A stretch of 64,000 nt of DNA, taken from positions 6,257,001-6,321,000 of the forward strand of contig CM032229.1 in NCBI GenBank assembly GCA_019009955.1. The letters run 5' to 3'. The position numbers were made by a program, and so were the translations under genes. Positions within the stretch are counted from its first letter, which is position 1. Every line of letters begins with the position of its first letter. Source of the stretch: Riptortus pedestris. Its lineage: Eukaryota; Arthropoda; Insecta; Hemiptera; Alydidae. Positions 21,701 to 30,194 of the stretch are shown piece after piece. Under the pieces are notes generated by a model that had not been told where the DNA came from, ran no database searches, and saw nothing but the letters and a program-made list of their open reading frames with translations.

Positions 21701-23614
21701 TCAGATTGGCAAGAATTTCTCTGGAAGGTACTTTTTGTAAGCTACAAACTAGCGTCTCTGATGGCTTTGAGGCCTTAAGACATGGTGATCCACGCTGTTA
21801 TGCATGACCATCCAAAAGATAGTGACCCTTGGTGCCTATGATTAACAACAGTTTCACACAGTAGTCAACAAATGCTGGTGAACTGTTAGTTGCTATGGAT
21901 GTTTCACTGCATTGGTTGCTGCTTGTGTAGTACAATTTTGGCCTCTAATGTATATTAACCAAATGCCTTAGTGCCAAGGGATTTACTAGGGATTCTGGTG
22001 ATTCTGTTGAGTTGAGGAGTTCACATTTCCTAGTAGTAGTGCTTTCAAGTACAAGGAAGAGATGATACAGTAGTATGGGCATAGATATTAAAGCCAGAGA
22101 AGTAATAATTGATTCTAAAGGCTCTTACGAGTATACTAAAAGGTAAAAGTGCCAAAAGTTCATGAAACCAACAGTTATACTTGACAAAGGACTCTAAAGA
22201 AGGAAGCCCTAAGAAAGATATTTGGAGCTGTGTGAGAGCAGCATGGATGGAGATGTATGGGCAGCTTAACATCATCTCTATGATTAAGGAAGGCAGATTG
22301 TATCCTTATCTTAAATGCTTGTTGGTCGTGAGGGTTGAAATACATCAGCTTGCTGACATTTGGGTAAAATTTGTTACAATTGTCAAGGGCAATTTTACTG
22401 AAATGTTGGCAAGCTGATGTTCTATTTCAACCTAAGTGATCGACAAACAAATAAGATAAGGATAATTCCAATAGTGGTCATCATTAAGGATATTCAAAGG
22501 GAGGTGTGTTGGTGGCAGGTTAAAATTGAGATGAGCATGCAAAATGCCGAATGGCACTTTGTGACCTTTAATTACAATAAGTGCCTAGTATTTGATAATA
22601 TATTAAGAAAAAAGTAAATATTTACAGAGATATGAACCTTTTCTAAAGCAATAGAGTCCACAAGGTAATGCATTATATTCTTATATTCAAATAAAAACAC
22701 TTTCAGTGTCTTTCCAAACATATATAGCTTTTGTTGATATCACTTTCAGTGGTGGTAGTTTTTGTGTTTGAATCAGACAATACAGGCCTGGAGAATGAAT
22801 CTGCTAGAAGTGAGGAACACAGGTTGATGATAACGAATTAAATGTAGGGCACCACAGCCTGCAAATAGACAACTTGCAATTCACTCAAACCACAACCAGA
22901 CTTCTCTCATACGATGCCATCAAAATTAATGGTACAATGGCTGATTTTACCGAAACTTCGGCAAGCTGGTATAGTTTTATTTCAACCTGAGTGACTCAAA
23001 ACCCCATAAGATATGGATAGTTCCAACGGTGGTCATCATCAAGGATATTTGAAAGGAGGTGGTATTAGATGCAAGAAGATGAAGGCAAGGAGGCAAGAAA
23101 TGGGGCAGGTGAATGAAGTAAAATTTTAATTTACTGATTCAAAGTCAAAATACTTCTTTGAGCTTGGGATAAAAATCTCACTGTGGGAGAATGTTTTGAA
23201 GATAATAGAGGATATTTTGAATGCAAATAATATGACTCAATTCTGTTTTTACTTTTATTAAATTTTACTCAGTTTATTTAATTATTTAAACTTCAAACAC
23301 TGTTCTGAACTTTTAAAATCTGACTTACAAAGAGTGTTTAAATTATTGTTTATAACTTTAATAAAAGTCTTGCCTTAATAGACTTGTTAAACCTGGCAAT
23401 GATTGAGCTCCCAAATGGGGAATAAGAATTCATTTAGTCCAAGACTTAATAAATAAAGACATTAGTCCTTCAATAGGGAGAAAATTGTGGTAACTAATAG
23501 ATAATCCATCCTATTAGCAAAAATGGCATGAATATTACACATTAAAAGTAGCATAAAATAACTTAATATATCTTTTTTTCTTTTGCAGACCCAAACGTAT
23601 GGAAGGTCATGTGA
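6615..23614 (+). CDS. four-transmembrane protein with proline-rich tail (seven coding exons, 5' end missing)
   Basis: Joining 6615-6744, 8094-8219, 8645-8778, 10742-10951, 14223-14602, 17184-17368 and 23589-23614 gives 1191 nt: 396 residues and a TGA. All introns are GT-AG and all phases agree. Numbering from the first visible codon, hydrophobic segments lie at about 4-21, 64-89, 103-126 and 168-186. They are followed by a hydrophilic, Arg/Pro-rich tail of about 210 residues with a six-Pro run (291-296), several PP pairs and the C-terminus VWKVM. The topology suggests a tetraspan membrane protein with a long cytosolic tail able to bind SH3/WW-type or scaffold partners; that is inference. I do not recognise the family with confidence; arthropod four-TM proteins such as the DUF4728/pasiflora type are worth testing. 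No in-frame ATG precedes exon 1 before a stop, so the start codon lies in an unseen upstream exon. Confidence 0.85.
7350..7520 (+). repeat. degenerate dispersed repeat in intron
   Basis: CTTTCTTGTACAAAG, GGAAGTATTATAATC, TTTCAGATATCAATGGAATT and TTGATCCTCCCTG recur, diverged, at 12610-12700. Likely an old interspersed element of unknown class. Confidence 0.5.
8094..8219 (+). CDS. tetraspan gene, coding exon 2 of those visible
   Basis: Strong polypyrimidine acceptor TTTTTTTTTCTTTGCAG, donor TTAA|GTAATT, phases 1 to 1. Encodes GCRLDPTKPIPIMNPPHRTY, then most of the second membrane segment. Confidence 0.85.
8645..8778 (+). CDS. tetraspan gene, coding exon 3 of those visible
   Basis: Acceptor TTCAATTTAG, donor TATG|GTATGT, phase 1 to 0. 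Completes segment two, then a basic loop (NRIRGKTGARC) and segment three (about WILTTG to YAIDI). Confidence 0.85.
9000..10560 (+). other. intron sequence, no gene recognised
   Basis: Part of the 1.96-kb intron between exons 3 and 4. It has modest GC patches (9230-9310, 9440-9700) and a family A 3' remnant at about 9805-9835 (GCGCAGCCCCTGCGTGACAG). No splice-bounded exon was found. Confidence 0.55.
10742..10951 (+). CDS. tetraspan gene, coding exon 4 of those visible
   Basis: Acceptor TTTGTTCACAG, donor AGAG|GTGATG, phase 0 to 0, 70 codons. Encodes an aromatic loop (TPQDYRNYFPYVTIG) and the fourth hydrophobic segment (GIIIWLLNLVVFFVLIQAM), then the start of the tail. An overlapping frame is also open but has no membrane pattern. 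Confidence 0.88.
11369..12178 (+). repeat. family A, near full-length copy in intron
   Basis: 5' palindrome AGCAGATTTCCCTTAAGGGA at 11371; then TCCATCGATCCTAC, a short TATATATA, GGCTGAAATCGGACC with a G-tract, and CTATCTTGAATATTAACCGA. The 3' end is CATGGGAAATCTGCTTAG followed by the hairpin GCAGCCCCTGC and a T-run. One of the best copies for defining both ends. Confidence 0.85.
12610..12890 (+). repeat. second copy of the dispersed repeat at 7350
   Basis: Shares GGAAGT.CTGCAAT, TTTCCAGATTCCAATGGAAT and TTTGATTCTCCCTG with 7390-7450. The open frame across it has no supporting features. Confidence 0.45.
12923..13112 (+). repeat. family S tRNA-derived SINE
   Basis: Head TTAGCCATGTGAGTAAAGCG (box A-like), then a degenerate B-box region, and body motifs TAGTGATGAACTCATT-like and GGTGGTAACCTGTTGATAAC, ending CGTCCCAATTAGCC and a TAATAAATAAT tail. 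Confidence 0.75.
13662..13995 (-). repeat. family H3 hairpin insertion
   Basis: Imperfect inverted repeat, arms about 13769-13858 and 13882-13980: CACACCTCTACTCTTAAAAG pairs with CTTTCAAGAGTTGAGGTGTG, and GGTCCCTATTCA with TGAATAAGGACC. Flanked by 9-bp direct repeats ATTAGTAGA at 13653-13661 and 13996-14004. In reverse complement its start aligns with hairpin H2 at 33.4 kb (GAAAGAT..AAAAA, ACACCTCAACTCTT, TCCCATCTT). Confidence 0.75.
14223..14602 (+). CDS. tetraspan gene, coding exon 5 of those visible, with stop codon at the donor
   Basis: Acceptor GATTGTAG, donor CAGCA|GTAAAT, phase 0 to 2. Encodes a basic and proline-rich segment (VVRKPPEVPER, LPPRPRVLRLEE, an RDRD-type acidic/basic run, six consecutive Pro). 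Codon use is markedly GC-rich compared with the introns, as expected for coding sequence. If the donor is not used, the next codon is CAG then TAA at 14604-14606, giving a shorter protein ending VANSQQ. Confidence 0.88.
14720..15230 (+). other. intron segment of higher GC, unassigned
   Basis: Less AT-rich than the rest of the intron, with only short open frames and no splice-site-bounded exon in the gene's phase. Possibly an old transposon. Confidence 0.4.
16100..16640 (+). repeat. family A, 3' half in intron
   Basis: CTTCAATATTAACAGAGACA, AACCACTGTTCCTACTCATG, TTTGAAGCTTAAATACCAAA, CCATACTCGA and GAAATCAGACCAGGAATGGG, ending with the degraded 3' hairpin AACGCAGTCCCTGACAG. It carries the longer middle module that the 650-bp copies lack. 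Confidence 0.75.
17184..17368 (+). CDS. tetraspan gene, coding exon 6 of those visible
   Basis: Acceptor CTAATTGGCAG, donor AACA|GTATGT, phase 2 to 1, matching exons 5 and 7. Encodes MPWSYVNPQKLPPLPRPLPE, a TTPSDDGDY segment and PPPPKRYEN. The acceptor has a weak pyrimidine tract. Confidence 0.82.
17547..17700 (+). repeat. family S SINE, diverged
   Basis: GAGTTAAGGCATTTGTCCTA, GGGATTTATTTAGTGACAAA, GGTAACTTACAGCTGAC align with better copies. Located 180 bp after exon 6. Confidence 0.65.
17710..20200 (+). other. long intron, no further gene recognised
   Basis: AT-rich sequence of the 6.2-kb last intron. Short open frames only, without coding-like composition or paired splice sites. Confidence 0.5.
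20210..20800 (+). repeat. family C copy 1, split by a SINE
   Basis: 20210-20315 and 20523-20800 align, in order, with 22516-22840: GTATGCAAAATGCTGATTGG, ATTTGATATTATATTAAG, GTCTTTCCAAACATATAG, TTCAGTGGTGGTGG, GAAGTGAGGAACACAG. The SINE at 20316 interrupts it. No product is recognised. Confidence 0.75.
20316..20522 (-). repeat. family S SINE with target duplication
   Basis: Reverse-strand copy with GGCAGGAATCAAACTC (B-box complement) and AACCATGTGAGATTAAGACC, and the body ending near 20330. A 7-bp duplication AGGAATA lies at 20309-20315 and 20523-20529, which fixes the ends at 207 bp and shows retroposition into family C. Confidence 0.85.
22398..22850 (+). repeat. family C copy 2
   Basis: Starts GGCAAGCTGATGTTCTATTT and runs through AATTCCAATAGTGGTCATCA, CATGCAAAATGCCGAATGGC and GTCTTTCCAAACATATATAG to GAAGTGAGGAACACAGG. 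Contains no long ORF. Confidence 0.75.
22925..23075 (+). repeat. family C copy 3, partial
   Basis: Repeats the first 150 bp of copy 2: GGCAAGCTGGTATAGTTTTA, GTTCCAACGGTGGTCATCAT, AAGGATATTTGAAAGGAGGT. It lies in tandem with copy 2. Confidence 0.7.
23395..23545 (+). repeat. family S SINE, heavily diverged
   Basis: GGGGAATAAGAATTCATTTAG, GTGGTAACTAATAGATAATC and CATCCTATTAGC match the SINE body. It lies just upstream of the last coding exon. Confidence 0.5.
23589..23614 (+). CDS. tetraspan gene, last coding exon and stop
   Basis: Strong acceptor CTTTTTTTCTTTTGCAG. The phase matches exon 6 and adds NPNVWKVM before TGA at 23612-23614. The 3' UTR follows; no canonical AATAAA was seen in the next 400 bp, but ATTAAA occurs at about 23783 and 24007. 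The exon is short, so the call rests on splice-site quality and phase. Confidence 0.72.
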
Positions 23615-24309
23615 AGAGAGAAGATGGGGGTACTAAACATTTTAATAATATTACTATTTTCACCTAGCAAAATATCACTTCATTATTTATATAGTATTCA
23701 TTGGTTATAAAGTGAAAATATACTATTTAATGTTAAATGTGGATTTAAATTATCTGTAAGCTCTATAAAAATTATAGCATTTATTAAAAATCAATAATGT
23801 TCACTTTGAAATACTTCAAGAGGTAAAATTTGTATATGTACTATAAATATGAACATAGCAGGAGGATGAATGTATTATTTTCAAATGAAATGAATTATAT
23901 AGCTGTTTTATTATTTCCAAATGTTTATGTTTATTTTATTTCATCATTATATATGTTTAATCCATTCGAAACACAAAAATGTAATTATTTATAGAAATAT
24001 TTTTATTATTAAAAATTCCAATAATAGTGTTTTCTTTTTTTCATTCATGGAGAGTTCTGTATCTTCAATGATTAACTCCATATTATAAAATCACATCAAA
24101 AACAATGTGTGCTATATGATTGGTGCTAGAGTGCTTGGAGGCTAAGTTCAAACAGACTTCCATTCAATAAGAATATGAGTTTGAGATATTCAGCACTGGT
24201 CACATTCTCTGCTAGCAACACATGCTCTCTTTCATATACACTACATATATCACTGATATATCTTTCTTTTGAAGCCTGTGGGTCCTGTCAATATTTGTCT
24301 AGTGATGGG

Positions 24310-25275
24310 GTCATTTTTTTGGAAACTTGGTATGTATATTACTACTAACCCAACTTAGACTTTAGGCTATATTATTATCCTCTGAGACGAACAGGAATGG
24401 GGGTTATAAGGGAAGCCTGATATTAAAAATAGCGATATTTCGTTTCCTATTGGTTTTTCGGTAAATATGGACAAAACAAAAGTTATTTATTTTATTATTT
24501 AGAGTAACTTTTGTTATATACCTTTTTTTCGTATACCGAATTATAAACGAAATATACGCTCAAACCTATAGCGGAAGTGAACAATTTTATTTGGGACAAA
24601 CGACCCAATGTTAGTATGGCTTATTATAAGGAAGGCGTTAGTGCTAATTGACATACCGAGTTTGGTTTAGTTCGGTTGAGTTTTTTGTGCCAAATAAAAT
24701 TGTTGACTTCCGCAGTAGTTTTTAACGTATAACTCATTTATGCTTCCGTATACGACAAAAGTGAATATAACAAAAGTTACTTCAAATAAAAAAATAAACA
24801 ACTTTTGTTATGTGTATAATTGCTAAAAATGCAATAGGAAACGAAATACCGCTATTTTTAAATTCAGGCCTCCCATATAACCCCCCCCTCCTGCCCGTCG
24901 CTAGAAATGCTGGAATGGCTTATTATAATGAAAGCGTTAGTGCTAATGCACATACCGAGTTTTATTTATTTCGGTTGGGCCTTTTGTCGCAAATAAAATT
25001 GTTCACTTCCGCTATAGGTTTTAGCGTATATCTCGTTTATAATTCGGTATACGACAAAAGTTAATATGATAAAAGTTACTTCAAATAACAAAATAAACAA
25101 CTTTTGTTATGTGCATAATTGCCTAAAATTCTATAGGAAACGAAATATTGCTATTTTTAATTTCAGGCCTTCCCTACAACCCCCTTTCCTGCTCGTCTCT
25201 AGAAATAATGGTACAGCTTATTATCATGAAGGAGTTAGTGTTAATTCACATACGGAATTTTATTTATGCTTCAAA
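24310..25275. repeat. family B monomers arranged as a large inverted repeat
   Basis: About 24320-24590 is reverse strand (GGGGGTTATAAGGGAAGCCT, AGAGTAACTTTTGTTATATA) and 24600-25275 is forward strand (GAAGGCGTTAGTGCTAATTG, AACAACTTTTGTTATGTG, TTTAATTTCAGGCC-type). The forward part holds two to three monomers of about 290-300 bp. Open frames here are repeat artefacts. Confidence 0.8.
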
Positions 25276-25279
25276 TAAT

Positions 25280-25825
25280 GTGCTTCACAATATAGCATCT
25301 TATTGTTAATTTTTAATTGTTAAAAAAGTAACATTTTTTTTTCATTCATGATTGATTGGAAAAAAAAAATGTTTACTTCACAAAACATCAACACAATAAA
25401 AAAAGTTTGTAGAATTAATTTATTTAAAACTAATTACGTATTAATTATTTTTAAAAGCAATACATTTTTTTATGCAAAAGAAATCGGTCACTTCCAGACA
25501 AGAATCATTGCCTACATTTCTTTCATAAAACATTCAATGGTACAGTCTTCAACCGATTCTTAATTGGAGAGTTTTTTTAATTAAATAGAATACCTACTCC
25601 TGGTGCAAAGAAATGAAATTTTGTTTGATGGATCTCCTTCCCACTTCTCAATCACTACTTGATCAACAATAAGAGAAATCTTTCCCCAAGGCTGTACCGG
25701 TCTTACACATAGTGGCCACCCAGGTCACCCTAAGGCAGAAAGGCAGTAGTTTCTATAGAGGAGGGCCAAAGCATCGTCTACAACAGGCAAAAGAATATTG
25801 ACGACATGAAATTTTCATGTTATTT
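25280..25825. other. no recognised feature
   Basis: AT-rich, then a GC-richer stretch (25620-25800) without a coding-like frame. Confidence 0.45.
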
Positions 25826-26183
25826 TAGCAGATTTCCCTTAAGAGAAATCAGATATTGAGGTCGAAGTCATGACGCGATTTTTGAATAATGTGTTCAAAT
25901 GTCCATCGATCCTACCCAAGAGATGATGAAAATGAGATCCGTTAAAAAGTATTTATATATTTGTCGTATAACGGTCTAGCAGTCGCAATTTTCGTTTGTT
26001 CGTTACGAAACTCGATATTTAACGGTTTTATGTAAAAAGACAGATCAAGTTCGTTAATGGCTGAAATCGTACCAGAGGGAGTATTATGCGTCGGATCCAA
26101 AAATTGTATAGAGTCAATCTTATTGCAAATTAAATTTACTATAAATACTGTTCTATACATTTATTCTGTATCTTCAATATTAA

Positions 26184-27413
26184 CCCTCGTCTCCTATGGT
26201 GGTTCTTCCTCCCACATTTCCTATGGTGGGTCGGATCCGACTATGCTGGCTCCAGAAGGGCTTAATCATTAAAGAAATCATTAATTATGCAGGAAAAGGA
26301 TAAATATTGATTAAAAACTAAAAAAAAAAAAAATAATTTCCTTTAATGTTTAAAAAAGTTAACATTGATACTTATATCAGTCTTCATTTTGACTAAATTT
26401 TGACAGTATCTTAAAGCGATATACTTAAATTAAAAAAAAAATACAAAATAAAGGAACAAAAGTGAGATATAATTCAAGAAATCTTGTTGTCTTGTTGCCA
26501 AACCTGCATTTCTCGAGGATAAATTCAAATCGCGCTCGGGACATAGTACATCGAAACATGGGTGGACCATAAATTCAGGTATTCAGGGTGGAATTTTTCA
26601 ATGTGTCACTCAAATAAAGGAGGTCAAGAAAGGCATTAAATTCTTCATTATTTGTATTGAAATATACGAAACATCGCCGGTAAATGAATGCCGCGTCCGT
26701 TCGATTTCTTCATTTGTGCGCTTTACAACATCACTTATCATTTCTTCACCAAAGAAAAGTAAAAACAGTTTCAAAATATCCGTGATGCCTCTTGCTTCTC
26801 CTCTTGGGCCAGGATTTCCTCTGACCACTTTGATTGAAAGAACTGTGGAAAATTTTGATCGCATCGGCTTATCGGTCCAGAGGGTTTCCCCATCCTTGCG
26901 GAAATCGAAATTTCTCTCATCATCGTCAAAAACCTGGTCATTTTTCAATCCACACTCATCAGCATCAAATACATCATCAACGTTGTGTAATATCTCATCT
27001 TCCTGCTCAGATGTACTATCCTCGTTTTCTTCCAATATGTCTTCATTCTCTTGGCGTTTAAACTCCTCCAAAATTTCTTCCGGGGTATTGAAAATTTTAT
27101 TGAATGCCATTCTAAAAAAAAATCGTGCATTCTTATGGGAATGTAGAAATAATCATGAAAAAATCTAAAGCATAGAACCTACGGTGGGTCGGATCCGACC
27201 CCTAACTTATTTCCTACGGTGGGTCGGATCTGACCGAATGGTTAATAATGAGGAGAGGACACTTACCTGAGCGAAGTGGACTTGTCAGTCTCCCAGGCCC
27301 AACTGCAGAGGAGGGTACCTAGAACCATGGGGTAGTCGGGGAAGCCAGGCGATTTTTAGACAAGGAGGAACCGGCGCCCCGGTCGGATCCGACCCAACCG
27401 TAGGAGATGAGGG
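26184..27413 (-). mobile_element. internally deleted piggyBac-like element, complete ends
   Basis: Ends CCCTCGTCTCCTATGG (left) and, as reverse complement, CCCTCATCTCCTACGG (right), bounded by TTAA at 26180-26183 and 27414-27417. The palindrome GGTCGGATCCGACC or a near copy recurs inside both ends (about 26226, 27186, 27381), as transposase-binding subterminal repeats might. Length 1230 bp, less than half a typical autonomous element. Confidence 0.92.
26610..27110 (-). pseudogene. piggyBac transposase N-terminal fragment
   Basis: 166 codons from ATG at 27110. An acidic N-terminus (about 1-60) is followed by GETLWTDKP and then ILKLFLLFFGEEMISDVVKR, TNEEIER: the start of the piggyBac core that in family members precedes the first catalytic Asp. 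The frame then stops; no catalytic Asp, core or cysteine finger remains. It is the passenger remnant of the element that carries it and cannot be a working transposase. It is unrelated in sequence to the ORF at 718-2571 beyond family level. Confidence 0.88.
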
Positions 27414-28413
27414 TTAACAGAGATATATGCATTTGTATTCTGCGTGTGGTCACCAGTAGGCTATGTTCGGACTTTCCGCCGAGAGCTCTGGCGGCCGTTT
27501 CTATAACTATTCGTCCCTCGTGAATAGGTTTAGAGGTTAGGTTAACTGTTTTTTGGGGCTAGAAACTACTGGGTTATTACTCCCTAAATAATGTTTTAGG
27601 TTTAGAGGTTTCTTACTACTACAGTTGTTATTAGGTAGATCTCTCTATTATAAAACTTCACATGGGAAATCTGCTTAGTTTACGCAGCCCCTGCGTGACG
27701 GAGTTTTAATTATATTTCAGGCCTTCTTGTCTACCATTCCCTATCTTCTTTCCACATATCTATAATAGCTTCCTTGCCATTTTTCCCCATTTAATGAACA
27801 AGAGACTCCCAAATTCCAAATCTAGGAGTTATTTTCAGAAAACTGTTACCAGATCGTGGCTTTGCTGCTTCCTACCTTCTCTCTGACTCGAGATTTCCAT
27901 GTATATCATACTTTGGACGAAACTCAGGGAACATTATTAGTCCCTGTAAGTCCAGGGAATTGGTCTGAATGCAATAAATGGAATGGTTCACCGCCTTGAG
28001 TCACAGTTGTACCACAACACTTAGTAACTGTTTACTCTTATTGTGCAGTAATAGAGCGTGCTCTGTATTGAATGTACCATATAGGTAGGGACTTTGATTA
28101 ACGGAATACCAAAAAAAGCCCGTCACGCTAAAAAACTGAATTTTCTCGGTTAATATTCATGATAGAGAATATTTGTATATAACAACATTTATAGATATTT
28201 GAATTTGACTAATTCTGTACTTTTTTTCGATCCGACGAATAATAACGGAGATATTTCGAATTTTCAAAATTCCTCCCCACTAAACCCCACACCATCCAGC
28301 TTATCCGATTTCACCCATTACTAGCTTGATCTTTCTTTTTACATAAAAAGTTTAAATACTGAGTTTGGTAACGATTAAACAAACTTTTCAACCACTAGAG
28401 TGGTAACAGACAA

Positions 28414-28416
<3 letters not shown>

Positions 28417-28469
<53 letters not shown>
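28417..28469. repeat. (TA)n tract, left flank of family B copy 1
   Basis: About 26 TA units, continuous with family A on the left and family B on the right. Confidence 0.95.
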
Positions 28470-28473
<4 letters not shown>

Positions 28474-30002
28474 GATAGCTCAGATATGAATTCATTTGAG
28501 GCTGAATGGTGAAGGTATATTTTTGGCAAGGCTTTACTTTGCACAATATTTTGACATTTACCCGTTCCAGTGTTTAGGGTTAATACCCGTTGTTGGCATT
28601 TGTTAATAATAAAATTATTTTTTTATGTAAGACTTCACTGTCCTGCATATTGTCATATTTCCCGTCTCCTGTGCATTATGCATAGATTTGAATTATTAAG
28701 GAGAAAATATTGACATACATTTGAATTAATTCTTTTAGGTGAGGTACCTCGTAGTTCATATTGAAAAGAAGTGTTGAGCAAATTTCTCTAAATAACAAAA
28801 TAAACAACTTTTGATATGTGCATATTTGCCGAAACCCCAATAGGAAATCATTATTATTAATTTCAGGCCTCCCTTATAACCCCCACTCCTGCCCGTCCCT
28901 AGAAATGTTAGTATAGCTTATTATAATGAAGGCGTTAGTACTAATTCACATACCGAGTTTGGTTTAATTCGGTTGAGTCTTTAGTGCCAAATAAAATTGT
29001 GGACTCCCGCTATAGTTTATAGCGTATAACTCATTTATGCTTCCGTATACGGCAAAAGTGCATATAACAAAAGTTACTCTAAATAACAAAATAAACAACT
29101 TTTGTTATGTGCATATTTGCCGAAACCCCAATAGGAAATCATTATTATTAATTTCAGGCCTCCCTTATAACCCCCACTCCTGCCCGTCCCTAGAAATGTT
29201 AGTATAGCTTATTATAATGAAGGCGTTAGTACCTACTAATTCACATACCGAGTTTGGTTTAATTCGGTTGAGTCTTTAGTGCCAAATAAAATTGTGGACT
29301 CCCGCTATAGTTTATAGCGTATAACTCATTTATGCTTCCGTATACGGCAAAAGTGCATATAACAAAAGTTACTCTAAATAACAAAATAAACAACTTTTGT
29401 TATGTGCATATTTGCCGAAACCCCAATAGGAAATCATTATTATTAATTTCAGGCCTTCCTTATAACCCCCACTCCTGCCCGTCCCTAGAAATGTTAGTAT
29501 AGCTTATTATAATGAAGGCGTTAGTACTAATTCACATACCGAGTTTGGTTTAATTCGGTTGAGTCTTTAGTGCCAAATAAAATTGTGGACTCCCGCTATA
29601 GTTTATAGCGTATAACTAATTTATGCCGCCGTATACGGCAAAAGTGCATATAACAAAAGTTACTCTAAATAACAAAGTAAACAACTTTTGTTATTTGCAG
29701 ATTTGCTAAAAAAGCAATAGGAAACGAAATATCACTATTTTTAATTTCAGGCCTCCCTTATAACCCCCACTCCTGTTCGTCTTAGAGAATATTAATATAG
29801 CCTAAAGTCTAAGTTGGGCTAGTAGTAATATACATACCAAGTTTCATAAAATTCGGTTCAGCCGTTTATGCGTGAAAATGTAACAAACAAACAAACAGAC
29901 AGACACGAAAGAAACAAAATGTAGTTATGGTGTCTATGAAAGGTGAAACGAAAAGTAATCGTGGAATTTCGCGAAAAAAATCAATGTACAGACAGAGGTT
30001 AC

Positions 30003-30008
<6 letters not shown>
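28470..30008 (+). mobile_element. family B element, copy 1, with three near-identical monomers
   Basis: Begins GACAGATAGCTCAGATATG and a GAATTCATTTGAGGCTGAAT leader, shared with the copy at 36.9 kb. Tandem units start at 28790, 29081 and 29376, with a diverged fourth at 29667; spacing is 291, 295 and 291 bp, and units 1 and 2 differ by one base and a 4-bp insertion in the parts I compared. The tail has TTCGGTTCAGCCGTTTATGC and a (CAAA)n-like run, resembling 3' ends of insect LINE/SINE-type elements, then ACAATTTTATATA. No ORF of size: non-autonomous. Confidence 0.8.
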
Positions 30009-30063
<55 letters not shown>

Positions 30064-30075
30064 TAGATAGATAGA
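30009..30075. repeat. (TA)n and (GATA)n tract, right flank of family B copy 1
   Basis: About 26 TA units then GATAGATAGATAGATTGATA. Confidence 0.95.
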
Positions 30076-30194
30076 TTGATATATACAATTTTGAACGGAC
30101 CTCATTTTTGTCATCTCCTAGGTAGGATCGATAGACGTTTCAAGACAAATTTCGAAAATCGCGTCATCAATAGGAGATTCCCCTCAAGAGAAAT

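Larger units (their letters stand above)
25826..27712 (+). repeat. family A full-length copy interrupted by piggyBac
   Basis: 5' palindrome TAGCAGATTTCCCTTAAGAG at 25827; 3' end CATGGGAAATCTGCTTAG and GCAGCCCCTGCGTGACGG at about 27660-27705. Removing the 26184-27413 insertion and one TTAA restores the family sequence CAATATTAACAGAGATAT. The intact copy would be about 650 bp, like the one at 56.9 kb. Confidence 0.88.
28105..30190 (-). repeat. family A copy hosting a family B insertion
   Basis: Starts at CCCGTCACGCT (3' end, reverse) and passes TTCTCGGTTAATATTCATGA, CTTTCTTTTTACATAAAA and ACTAGAGTGGTAACAGACAA into (TA)n. After the insertion it resumes at ACGGACCTCATTTTTGTCAT, with the 5' end near 30190. 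Confidence 0.82.

Noticed and set aside
26716..27168. 150-codon plus-strand frame opposite the piggyBac fragment
   Set aside because: Serine-rich antisense shadow of the recognised transposase N-terminus.
28790..29666. CRISPR-like regular repeats
   Set aside because: Units of 291 bp are contiguous without variable spacers and lie in eukaryotic transposon DNA; this is a tandem monomer array.
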